This document shows positions 1 through 6,962 of a DNA stretch of 10,072 nt, one piece after another. A program made the translations under genes and the position numbers. Every line of letters starts with the position of its first letter. Within the stretch, counting starts at the first letter, position 1. Origin of the DNA: Actinomycetota bacterium (GTDB lineage: Bacteria > Actinomycetota > CADDZG01 > WHSQ01). The notes beneath the pieces were generated by a model that searched no databases, was not told where the DNA came from, and was given only the letters and a program-made list of their open reading frames with translations. The DNA is taken from NCBI GenBank assembly GCA_013695055.1, contig JACDBF010000243.1, forward strand, positions 1 through 10,072. The letters are read 5' to 3'.

Positions 1-1033
1 CGTCTACGACGCGCGCCACGTCGACTCCGGCACGATGGAGGTCGTCTACTGCTGCATCGCCGTCAGAGTTAGCCGTGAAAACCACAGCTCTCTCACCCGG
101 CTTGACTGCGTAGAGGTTGATGAGGCGACGAGCCGCGGTAGACAACATGACACCGGGCGTGTCGTTTCCTTCGAATACATACGGGCGCTCGACTAGTCCG
201 GCGGCCACGACAAGAGATTTGGCGCGCGCCTTGACAAGTCGCTCGACCACATCCGGGACCCGGCGTTGTAGCACCGAGATCCAGTTGCCGTCGTAGCGTC
301 CCGTCGCGACGGAGTCGATCATCACTTCGATGTTGGATGCTGCACAGACCTCGGCGCGTAGCGCTTCGAGGACCCCCAAATTGTCGAGATTTCCCCACCG
401 CAGGTGGCCTCCGAGATCGTGCTCTTCGTCTACGAGCAGCACCCGGGCACCGGCCGAAGCCGCCCCCAATGCCGCGGCCATCCCGGCCGGCCCACCACCC
501 GCGACGAGCACATCGGGATGGACGTATCGCTTATCGAAGTAGCCGTGGTGCGCCTCGGCGGATACGGTGCCGCCCGCAGAGAATCGGCGCAGGACGCTTT
601 CGTATGCGGGCCACAGTCGTTGCGGCTTGATGAATGTCTTGTAATAGAAGCCGGCCGGCAAGAAGCGTGCGATTGATTGATTGGCAGCCTTGACGTCCAA
701 CCGGAGGGATGGCCAAACGTTCTGTGAGCGGACCGACATTCCTGGTGTTACGCGTCGATGCGCCGCCCGCACGTTGGGCTCGTCTCCGACCTGGAGAATG
801 CAATTGGGGTCAAGATAGCTCGCGGTCAAAAGCCCTCTGGGACGATGGTATTTGAAGCTCCGGGAGAAGATGCGCTCGCCCGCAGCCGACAGCGCAGAGA
901 TGATTGTGTCGCCCGAGTACGCCGGGTACTCCCGGCCATCCCATGAGAACGTGAATCGGTGCTGCCGGTCGATGACCTCGCCCTGCTGGGGGCCAAGACG
1001 CATCGGCGTTGCCTTTGTGACGGTCGATCGCAT
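1..1033 (-). CDS. soxA: Sarcosine oxidase alpha subunit, N-terminal part (cut by window edge)
   Basis: Large subunit of heterotetrameric sarcosine oxidase, which converts sarcosine, O2 and tetrahydrofolate to glycine, H2O2 and 5,10-methylene-THF in the cytoplasm. I translated about 344 residues; the family is usually near 950-1000, so the C-terminal GcvT-like folate domain is off the left edge. Seen: a family-typical N-terminal domain with SFKYHRPRG (residues 59-67), DEPNVRA and VRSQNVWPSLRLD (101-113), then a dinucleotide-binding Rossmann motif GGGPAGMAAA (179-188) and the block VERPYVFEGNDTPGVM (281-296). Only one Cys (78) lies in the ferredoxin-like N-terminal region, so no 2Fe-2S cluster is expected, as in characterised sarcosine oxidases. 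The ATG at 1033 follows GAGGGGG at good spacing. An in-frame GTG at 1051 (overlapping the soxD stop as GTGA) and an ATG at 1003 are alternatives. It is translated directly after soxD. Confidence 0.93.
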   Translation of the reverse strand, partial: MRSTVTKATPMRLGPQQGEVIDRQHRFTFSWDGREYPAYSGDTIISALSAAGERIFSRSFKYHRPRGLLTASYLDPNCILQVGDEPNVRAAHRRVTPGMSVRSQNVWPSLRLDVKAANQSIARFLPAGFYYKTFIKPQRLWPAYESVLRRFSAGGTVSAEAHHGYFDKRYVHPDVLVAGGGPAGMAAALGAASAGARVLLVDEEHDLGGHLRWGNLDNLGVLEALRAEVCAASNIEVMIDSVATGRYDGNWISVLQRRVPDVVERLVKARAKSLVVAAGLVERPYVFEGNDTPGVMLSTAARRLINLYAVKPGERAVVFTANSDGDAAVDDLHRAGVDVARVVD

Positions 1034-1047
1034 CAGGTGGGGCCCCC

Positions 1048-1356
1048 TCACGATGATTGCCCCTGGGTCTCTTCGGCTTGATCCAGGAGGCGATGCCGAG
1101 GTGGAGCGGCTGGGGGCCTGACGGCGCGCACCTCGTTGGTGACCGTCTCGCGCTCGACGATCAGGTATCGCCTGCACCCGGATGCGTGCCACCACGTCTC
1201 GATGACCCAACCCGCTTCATTGGACTGGACATACAGATAGGAGCGCCAGGCTGATGGAGCCGCCTGATTGGGGTCGGGGCGTTCACCTTGCTCACCTATG
1301 TACCGGAATTCGGATGCGTTGCGAGGCCCGCAGTAAGGGCATGGAAGCAAGATCAT
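1048..1356 (-). CDS. soxD: Sarcosine oxidase delta subunit
   Basis: Small zinc-binding subunit of heterotetrameric sarcosine oxidase, 102 residues, the usual size. The zinc ligands expected for the family are visible: CPYC at residues 6-9 (Cys6, Cys9) and HASGC at 57-61 (His57, Cys61). Other family hallmarks are the SAWRSYLYVQSNEAG block (35-49) and the WWHASGCRRY stretch (55-64). The known role is structural, holding the complex together; no catalytic function is assigned. The start is ATG at 1356, seven bases after the soxB TGA, with no strong Shine-Dalgarno site of its own, so translation probably depends on coupling to soxB. The tail (about residues 80-102, rich in Pro, Arg and Gln) is poorly conserved. 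Position between soxB and soxA is the classic order. Confidence 0.95.
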   Translation of the reverse strand: MILLPCPYCGPRNASEFRYIGEQGERPDPNQAAPSAWRSYLYVQSNEAGWVIETWWHASGCRRYLIVERETVTNEVRAVRPPAAPPRHRLLDQAEETQGQSS

Positions 1357-1362
1357 CAGCTA

Positions 1363-2631
1363 TCAGTGCCCAACCGCCGCCGCTCCCTTTTCCGCCATCA
1401 GCCTGCCTTCGGAGAAGCGCGCGAGGTCAAAGCTCGCGATGAGCGTAGGAGTCTTCTTTGTCGCGATCATCTGGGCGATCGCCTCACCTGCGACGGGGGC
1501 CGCCTTGAACCCGTAGGTTCCCCAGCCGACGTCGACATAGAAACCCGTGATCGGTGTAACTCCCATGATCGGGGAGAAATCCGGTGTGACGTCACACAAT
1601 CCCGCCCACTGCCGGAGCACACGCATATTCGCCAGCGACGGCATCAGCTCGAGCAGATGACCGGCCACGCCCTCGGTGAACTCCAGTGAACCTCGCATCG
1701 AATATGAGGGAAAGGGGTCCACACTCGCCCCGAAAACAAGCTCACCCCTATCAGTCTGACTCACGTAAACATGCAAGGTTCCGGACACCACCACGGCGTG
1801 CAGAAAGGGTCGGACGGGCTCGGTAACAGCGGCCTGCAGAGGAAAGGTCTTGATTGGCATCTCAACGCCGGCCATCTTGGAGATAAGGGAGGACCACCCG
1901 GCCGTGCAGTTGACCACCACGGAAGTTGCAATAGGCCCGCGGTTGGTTTGGACACCCACGACTCGATCACCACCGACATCGATCCCGATGACCTCTGTGT
2001 ACTGGTGAAGGTGGACGCCCAGCGCATTCGCGGCGCGCGCATATCCCCAGACGACGGCATCGTGGCGGATGGTTCCACCCGGTGGGTGATAAAGCGCGCC
2101 GAGTATCGGGTAGCGAGCGCGCCCCGAAGTGTCGAGATGTCCCACAAGCTCCTTGATCTCGTTCGGAGCTATGACTTCAGACTCGATGCCCTCGAGCTTG
2201 TTGACCTCCGCGCGCCACCGCATGGTTCGAAGCGAGCTGTCGTTGTGGGCGAGCGTTAGATGTCCACGCCGGGAAAACATCACATTGAAGTTCAGATCCG
2301 CGGCCAGTGCTTGGTACAGCTTCAGCGAGCGATCGTAGAAGCGCACCCCTTCCGGCGTGAGGTAGTTTGACCGAATGATCGCCGTGTTGCGTCCTGAGGC
2401 TCCGCTTCCAAGATAGCTTTTCTCCAGCACGGCGACGTTCGTGATGCCATGATGGTGGGCAAGGTAGTAGGCGGTCGCGAGACCGTGCACTCCGCCGCCT
2501 ACGACTACCACGTCGTAGCTTGGCTGCAGATCGCGTGCTTGCCAAACGCTCGGCCATCGTGAACCAGAGACGCCGTGACGGACGAGGTCGAACGCAGAAT
2601 ATCTTGGCAAGCTGCGGTGGCGGTGTCTCAT
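1363..2631 (-). CDS. soxB: Sarcosine oxidase beta subunit
   Basis: Catalytic DAO-fold subunit of heterotetrameric sarcosine oxidase (422 residues). It binds FAD and carries the covalent FMN at the alpha/beta interface, and oxidises the N-methyl group of sarcosine. Seen: RYSAFDLVRHG near the N-terminus typical of SoxB, FAD-binding GGGVHG (45-50) with Glu70 at the end of the second strand, the IIRSNY block (85-90), GGTIRHDAVVWGYARAA with His190 matching the FMN-linking His173 region of characterised enzymes, and GWGTYGFKAAP (369-379) near the C-terminus. Start choice: ATG at 2631 overlaps the stop of the upstream IclR gene as ATGA and has AGGA about 10 bases upstream. A TTG at 2640 would add three residues but has no usable ribosome site. 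The covalent flavin assignment is by remembered alignment, not computed. Confidence 0.96.
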   Translation of the reverse strand: MRHRHRSLPRYSAFDLVRHGVSGSRWPSVWQARDLQPSYDVVVVGGGVHGLATAYYLAHHHGITNVAVLEKSYLGSGASGRNTAIIRSNYLTPEGVRFYDRSLKLYQALAADLNFNVMFSRRGHLTLAHNDSSLRTMRWRAEVNKLEGIESEVIAPNEIKELVGHLDTSGRARYPILGALYHPPGGTIRHDAVVWGYARAANALGVHLHQYTEVIGIDVGGDRVVGVQTNRGPIATSVVVNCTAGWSSLISKMAGVEMPIKTFPLQAAVTEPVRPFLHAVVVSGTLHVYVSQTDRGELVFGASVDPFPSYSMRGSLEFTEGVAGHLLELMPSLANMRVLRQWAGLCDVTPDFSPIMGVTPITGFYVDVGWGTYGFKAAPVAGEAIAQMIATKKTPTLIASFDLARFSEGRLMAEKGAAAVGH

Positions 2632-3386
2632 CCGGTCCAAATCCTGGATATCGCGTTTGCGCTTGAAAGCAGGGGGGCGATGGCCGAACGCATCGCCTGC
2701 CGGCCGAAGCGCCCGGCAGGCCCCTGCACTCCAAGGATGCCCTTGAGAGCGCTTTGCCCATCGATGATGGGAGCGGCGAGAGCATTAAGGCCGATCTCCC
2801 GTTCGCCCACCGCTTGAGCCCAGCCTCGCCGCGCCGTGCTGTCAACCTCTTCGGCGACCTTCTTGCGATGGGTGATCGTCCTCTCCGTGTAGGCGACGAG
2901 GGGACCGTCGGGCAGCTTCCCCCCAAATGCGAGGAAGACTTTTCCTATCGCAGTCGCGTGGGCAACGCTGGGGCGGCCGAGTCGGGCGACGCTTTGGACG
3001 AACGAATCGCTCGCGACGAAGTCCATGGTGACTGCTTCCAGCTCACCGGGAACAGACAGCGTGACCGTCTCACCCGTCAACTCCGCGAGCTCGTGAAGAT
3101 GAGGCCGCGCGACGTCTCGAAGGTCGATACGCGACAAAGCAGCGTTCCCAAGCTCGAGCAGACGAAGGCCCAGCCGGTAGCGTCCGGTCTCGGCCACGTG
3201 CGCAACGAGCCCTCTTCTCGCAAGCGTCGCGAGCAAGCGCGAGACGGAGCTCGCGTTGATTTGGGTGCGCCTGGCAATCTCGTTGGTTCCGAGGTCTGAC
3301 TGAGACTGGGCAAGGACGTCGAGCACCGCAACGGCGCGATCCACGGAGGCGACGTGACGAGCGACTGATTCCTCAACCTGAGCCAT
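2628..3386 (-). CDS. IclR-family transcriptional regulator
   Basis: Probable ligand-responsive DNA-binding regulator, 252 residues, normal for IclR. Residues about 12-70 form the winged helix-turn-helix (ASVDRAVAVLDVLA, then LGTNEIARRTQINASSVSRLLATLARRGLV, with the wing at GRYRLG). The C-terminal effector domain shows the family blocks VAHATAIGKVFLA and GWAQAVGEREIGLNALAAPI. The start is the ATG at 3386 with GAGGG just upstream; the frame stays open to 3542, but that extension would run into the divergent oxidoreductase and lacks IclR homology. It is the first gene of the sox operon (4-base overlap with soxB) and faces the plus-strand operon across 66 bases, so it likely autoregulates and controls both arms. 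Ligand and sign of regulation are unknown; a methylated amine or its breakdown product is a guess from context. Confidence 0.93.
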   Translation of the reverse strand: MAQVEESVARHVASVDRAVAVLDVLAQSQSDLGTNEIARRTQINASSVSRLLATLARRGLVAHVAETGRYRLGLRLLELGNAALSRIDLRDVARPHLHELAELTGETVTLSVPGELEAVTMDFVASDSFVQSVARLGRPSVAHATAIGKVFLAFGGKLPDGPLVAYTERTITHRKKVAEEVDSTARRGWAQAVGEREIGLNALAAPIIDGQSALKGILGVQGPAGRFGRQAMRSAIAPLLSSANAISRIWTG

Positions 3387-3452
3387 GCTACCCTCACGAT
3401 ACCGGAAATGACACGGTGTTGCCCATAAGGCAACAAGCGAAAGAGGGATCCG
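3387..3452. promoter_or_regulatory. Divergent promoter/operator region
   Basis: This 66-bp spacer between two divergent genes must hold promoters for both the IclR-sox operon and the plus-strand operon. It contains a perfect inverted repeat (listed separately), a smaller overlapping dyad ACAC-G-GTGT at 3411-3419, and Shine-Dalgarno-like sequences at each end (AGAGGG at 3441-3446 for the plus gene; GAGGG on the minus strand for the regulator). I do not see convincing -35/-10 hexamers on either strand, so the promoters are inferred from gene arrangement only. Confidence 0.7.
3417..3435. promoter_or_regulatory. Perfect inverted repeat, candidate IclR operator
   Basis: TGTTGCC at 3417-3423 and its exact reverse complement GGCAACA at 3429-3435 are separated by CATAA. 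A 7-bp perfect dyad centred in the short divergent spacer next to an IclR gene is the expected layout for a regulator binding site. There is no following T-run and it lies upstream of both start codons, so a terminator is unlikely. Binding by this IclR protein is inference. Confidence 0.6.
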
Positions 3453-4802
3453 ATGGCAACTGTCGATGAGAAGTCCGTTCCCGGGGCCGCTCGATTCGTG
3501 ATCATCGGCGCCGGCGTTCACGGGCTTTCGACTGCCTGGCACCTCGCGAAGGGCCTAGAGGAGCAGCGCGAAGGGGACGGACGCGACGTTGTGGTGATCG
3601 ACAAGACCGGCATCGGCGCCGGGGCGTCGGGAATCGCCTGCGGCGTCGTTCGGAACAACTACTTTCAGCCGGCCATGAGGCGACTCATGGCGCACTCCGT
3701 GTCGGTCTGGGAGTCCGATGTCCAAGCATTCTCCTACCATCCCGTCGGGTACATGCAAATCTCGCCTGAGGCGATGCATAACGACATCGTCCAGATTCAC
3801 GCGGAACAGCAGGCAATCGGCTATCCCTCGACCCTCGTGGAGGGCGAGTCGGAATGTCGCGCCTATATGCAGGACATTTTCTTCGACTGGCAAGCCGCGG
3901 GCATCACCAGCGTTTTACATGAGCATCGCGGAGGATATGCAAACAACAAAGCTTCAATGGAAGGGCTGGCCGCCAAGGCTCGGGCCGAGGGCGTTCGCAT
4001 TCTGACCGATGTTCGGGTTAAGGGTTTCGATATGAACGACGCGGTCGAGGCGGTTCAAACCGATCACGGCACGATCCGCTGCGAGCAGATCGTCGTTGCG
4101 GTCGGTCCCTGGATAAGGGATGTCTGGAGAATGCTGGATTTGCCGGAGCAGATCTCTATAAGGGGCTCGGATGGGAGCGTGCACGAGAACCTGCCGATGT
4201 GGACGTACTGGTCGCTGCAAGAGGGGACACTGGGAGTCGATCCCAGCTTCCTCACGGACAACGAGGGACGAATGCCGCCGGTGATCCACGTCGATACCGA
4301 CGCCCCTCTATATGACGATGACGGAGTCCTCATCACCGAAAAGCTGTGGGGCATCTACTACAAGCCGGATTTCAATTTCGGCGGAGTGCAGGGCGGCGCC
4401 ATGCCCTTTGTCGTGGAGCGCCCGGCGGCAGAGGTCGCGGTCGACCCATACGGGCCGGCGAGCCCAGATTTCATCGTCGGCGATGATTTCGCGCGCATGT
4501 GGACCGCGGGGCTAGCCCACTGCCATAAACGTTTCGAGGGAACGAGCGGACTTTACGCTCGTGAGCCTTCGGGAGGCATCGGCTGCTTTACCCCAGACAG
4601 TTTTCCCGTCTTCGACGCGTTCCGGCAGAACGTGTTCGTTATTGCAGACTCAAATCACGGCTACAAGATGATCGGCGTGGGAGCCTTGGTTGCCAAGGTC
4701 GTTCTGGGCGAGCGGCAAGAGCTGCTGGAACCATTTCGCTTCTCTCGTTTCGAACGCGGGGAGCTTCACCCTGTCAGCAACTCTCCTTTTCCCTGGAGTT
4801 GA
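3453..4802 (+). CDS. DAO-family FAD-dependent amine oxidoreductase
   Basis: Probable flavin oxidase or dehydrogenase of the sarcosine/dimethylglycine/glycine oxidase superfamily, 449 residues, cytoplasmic (no signal peptide). Seen: FAD-binding GAGVHG (19-24), Asp50 closing the second strand, GIGAGASG (53-60), VVRNNYF (65-71) echoing the IIRSNY block of SoxB, VAVGPW (215-220), GCFTPDSFPVFD (377-388) and the C-terminal SNHGYKMIG (400-408), which corresponds to the GHG-K flavin-contacting block of the family. Residues about 237-345 form an acidic, aromatic stretch longer than in a typical monomeric sarcosine oxidase, in the part of the fold that shapes the substrate pocket. Unlike dimethylglycine oxidase it has no fused folate domain, but a GcvT-like protein is encoded two genes on. 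Start ATG at 3453 follows AGAGGG. Likely substrate is an N-methylated amino acid; exact substrate unknown. Confidence 0.88.
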   Translation: MATVDEKSVPGAARFVIIGAGVHGLSTAWHLAKGLEEQREGDGRDVVVIDKTGIGAGASGIACGVVRNNYFQPAMRRLMAHSVSVWESDVQAFSYHPVGYMQISPEAMHNDIVQIHAEQQAIGYPSTLVEGESECRAYMQDIFFDWQAAGITSVLHEHRGGYANNKASMEGLAAKARAEGVRILTDVRVKGFDMNDAVEAVQTDHGTIRCEQIVVAVGPWIRDVWRMLDLPEQISIRGSDGSVHENLPMWTYWSLQEGTLGVDPSFLTDNEGRMPPVIHVDTDAPLYDDDGVLITEKLWGIYYKPDFNFGGVQGGAMPFVVERPAAEVAVDPYGPASPDFIVGDDFARMWTAGLAHCHKRFEGTSGLYAREPSGGIGCFTPDSFPVFDAFRQNVFVIADSNHGYKMIGVGALVAKVVLGERQELLEPFRFSRFERGELHPVSNSPFPWS

Positions 4803-4813
4803 TATCTAAGGTG

Positions 4814-5788
4814 ATGAACGATCGGCCATCTATTGAAGCGGGCTCGACCGGCGACGCCAAGGCGTCGACGAGCCTTTTTCAGGCCGACGAGGGGCAGGTT
4901 CTCGCAGATCTTCTAAAGCGTTCTGCTCTTGAGATCTTTCCGACTCCACTCATCGAGAGGCGACTGGACGCTCTTGCCGAAGGCACTCAGGTGACAATCA
5001 CCTGCTCACCGGCGCGGGGCATTGCAGAGACACTCGCTCTTTCCGAGAAACTCTCTAGTCGCGGTCTTCGGGTGATACCTCATATTTCGGCCCGGCTCGT
5101 GCGGGACGATGCTCACCTGCAGGAAATAGTTGGGCGGCTGGCGAGCATGCAGGCGGCACATCTGTTTGTGATAGGGGGGGACGTAAAGAAGCGTGCCGGG
5201 AAATTTCCTTCGACCTTGTCGCTGTTGAGCGCCATTGCGGACATGGATCATCCCTTCGTAAGCATTGGTGTGGCGGGCTATCCAGAGGGACACCCCTTCC
5301 TGGAAGACAACTCTCTAGTTGAGACGCTCAAGGCCAAAGAGCCGCTGGCTACCTACGTGGTAACGCAATTGTGCTTCGATCCCGGCGCAATAGTCGGCTG
5401 GATTGAGAACATTCGCGGGCAGGGCATCGGACTGCCCGTGCACATTGGGCTTCCAGGGGTCACCCAGGCGCACAGGCTCCTACGCTTCGCGCTGAAGATC
5501 GGCGTCGGTAACTCGGCGCGCTTCCTTACGAAACATTCCAACCTTGTGATGCAGCTGGCCAAGTCTAGCTACAATCCCGACGACCTTCTCAGGGATTTGG
5601 CTCCGCGATTGGGTGAGTCGGCCATGAGGATAGAGGGCTTTCATCTTTACACCTTCAATGAAGTGGCCGCCACGAAGGCATGGAGAGATCAACTGGTAAA
5701 GGACCTGGAGGCAAGCAAGGCGATCGACGTGCAGCGGGAAAACTCAAACCATTCGACTAAAGGAGCACGCCATGCGGATTCCATTTGA
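4814..5788 (+). CDS. Methylenetetrahydrofolate reductase-family protein
   Basis: Flavoprotein of the MTHFR (MetF) family, 324 residues, which interconverts 5,10-methylene-THF and 5-methyl-THF. Conserved positions are visible: EIFPT with Glu40 (equivalent to E. coli Glu28), PHISARL (89-95) in place of the PHLTC strand, IGGD with Asp123 (E. coli Asp120), IGVAGYPEGHP (151-161), and VTQLCFD with Gln185 (E. coli Gln183). The N-terminal 25 or so residues are unconserved. Start: ATG at 4814 is preferred; a TTG at 4799 overlapping the upstream stop and a GTG at 4811 are possible, and no candidate has an ideal ribosome site. The 3' end overlaps the next gene by 17 bases. Lying beside a DmdA-like methyltransferase rather than methionine genes, it probably works in the oxidative direction, regenerating methylene-THF from methyl-THF, as the metF partners of LigM-type demethylases do. 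Confidence 0.88.
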   Translation: MNDRPSIEAGSTGDAKASTSLFQADEGQVLADLLKRSALEIFPTPLIERRLDALAEGTQVTITCSPARGIAETLALSEKLSSRGLRVIPHISARLVRDDAHLQEIVGRLASMQAAHLFVIGGDVKKRAGKFPSTLSLLSAIADMDHPFVSIGVAGYPEGHPFLEDNSLVETLKAKEPLATYVVTQLCFDPGAIVGWIENIRGQGIGLPVHIGLPGVTQAHRLLRFALKIGVGNSARFLTKHSNLVMQLAKSSYNPDDLLRDLAPRLGESAMRIEGFHLYTFNEVAATKAWRDQLVKDLEASKAIDVQRENSNHSTKGARHADSI

Positions 5789-6953
5789 TAATCCGAAGAT
5801 TCATATGTACACGCGCATTCGAAAGTCTCCCTACTTTTATGCCTCAGCCCGTCACGGAGTGCAGTCCTACAGCGTGTGCAATCGTATGTATCACCCACGT
5901 CATTACGACGACATGATCGTTGAGTACTGGAAGATCGTCAATGATGTGACGCTTTGGGACGTCGGTGTCGAGCGTCAGGTCGAGATAACCGGGCCGGACG
6001 CCTTCACGTTCACCAACCTGATCACTCCTCGCGATTTGACCAAGTGCGAAGTAAAGCAGTGCAAGTTCGTTCTGAATACCGATACCGATGGCGGCATTCT
6101 CAATAACCCGGTGCTGCTTCGTCTGGGGGAGAACCACTTCTGGCTCTCCGTCGCGGACGGCGACGTACTGCTGTGGGCGAAGGGGGCGGCCGTAAACTCC
6201 GGTTTGAACGTTCAGATCCGAGAGCCGGATGTCGCACCCGTCCAGATACAGGGACCCAAGTCGAAGGCTTTGATGACCGATCTGTTCGGTGAGCCCATTC
6301 TCGACATGAAATACTACTTCATGGACGAGTTTGAGCTCGAAGGCATGCAGGTAATCGTTTCCCGTACCGGCTATTCGGGTGAAGTGGGCTATGAGATCTA
6401 TCTGCGCAACGCCAGTCGTGATGCGATGAAACTGTGGGACACGATCCTTGAGGCCGGTGAGCCGCACAATCTCTCACCGATTGGTCCTTGCCAGATAAGG
6501 CGCGTCGAGGCGGGCATCCTGAGCTATGGATCAGACATCGCTCTCGATAACAATCCCTTCAGTGACTATGCGTTTCTCAACCCTTACGAGGTTGGGCTGG
6601 AGTACACGGTCCAACTCGATCAAGAGGCCGATTTCGTCGGGAAAGAGGCGCTCACTCGCATTGCATCAGAAGGTGTTAAGCGCAAGGTCGTGGGAGTCGA
6701 GATCGAATGCGACCCCCTGGTCGGTTACATAGAGGACTACCTGATGGTCATGGAGGGTGACGCACAGGTCGGCCAGGTGTCGTCAGCATTCTACTCGCCG
6801 CGCCTCAAGAAGAACATCGGCTATGCCCTGGTACCCATCGAGCTCGCCGAGCTTGGCTCCTCCCTCACGATCCGGTCGGCCGTTGGGGAGACGAAGGCAA
6901 CGGTTGTTCAGAAACCCTTCGTAGACCCCAAGAAATCGACACCAAAGACCTAG
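5772..6953 (+). CDS. GcvT/DmdA-like THF-dependent methyltransferase (demethylase)
   Basis: Aminomethyltransferase-fold protein, 393 residues. Seen in order: RIRKSPYFYASARHGV (15-30), VTLWDVGVERQVEITGPDAF (59-78), PRDLTKC (86-92), GGILNNPVLLRL (108-119), WLSVADGDVLLWAKG (124-138), VQIQGPKSKALM (157-168), RTGYSGEVGYEIYL (198-211), IRRVEAGILSYGSDI (242-256) and a C-terminal barrel including VGKEAL. The N-terminal RKSP and DVxVERQVE blocks resemble the DmdA (DMSP demethylase) branch more than glycine-cleavage GcvT, and the GcvT aspartate pair after GG is Asn-Asn. This fits methyl transfer to THF from an S-, N- or O-methyl donor. The ATG at 5772 has a strong AAAGGAG site seven bases upstream, inside the end of the MTHFR gene. 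Next to a quaternary-amine importer, an N-methyl betaine is a likelier substrate than DMSP, but neither is shown. Confidence 0.87.
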   Translation: MRIPFDNPKIHMYTRIRKSPYFYASARHGVQSYSVCNRMYHPRHYDDMIVEYWKIVNDVTLWDVGVERQVEITGPDAFTFTNLITPRDLTKCEVKQCKFVLNTDTDGGILNNPVLLRLGENHFWLSVADGDVLLWAKGAAVNSGLNVQIREPDVAPVQIQGPKSKALMTDLFGEPILDMKYYFMDEFELEGMQVIVSRTGYSGEVGYEIYLRNASRDAMKLWDTILEAGEPHNLSPIGPCQIRRVEAGILSYGSDIALDNNPFSDYAFLNPYEVGLEYTVQLDQEADFVGKEALTRIASEGVKRKVVGVEIECDPLVGYIEDYLMVMEGDAQVGQVSSAFYSPRLKKNIGYALVPIELAELGSSLTIRSAVGETKATVVQKPFVDPKKSTPKT

Positions 6954-6962
6954 GAAGGTACG

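Noticed and set aside
93..398. 101-codon minus-strand frame near the left edge
   Set aside because: Different frame from the continuous soxA reading on the same strand, which carries clear family blocks.
1771..2259. 162-codon plus-strand frame inside soxB
   Set aside because: Shadow of soxB on the opposite strand; no family motifs, and soxB is unambiguous.
2177..2926. 249-codon minus-strand frame across the IclR/soxB junction
   Set aside because: Low-complexity Arg/Ser/Pro-rich product in the wrong frame of two well-supported genes.
3387..3542. N-terminal extension of the IclR frame up to 3542
   Set aside because: It overlaps the divergent oxidoreductase start and the whole intergenic region, while the ATG at 3386 has a ribosome site and begins where IclR homology begins.
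4684..4698. Inverted repeat CCTTGG-TTG-CCAAGG
   Set aside because: Lies inside conserved coding sequence of the oxidoreductase with no T-run; most likely chance codon use.
5844..6467. 207-codon minus-strand frame opposite the methyltransferase
   Set aside because: Antisense shadow typical of GC-rich genes, without ribosome site or recognisable domain.
5772..6953. Naming the gene dmdA
   Set aside because: Resemblance is at family level only; no DMSP pathway genes are present and substrate residues could not be checked.
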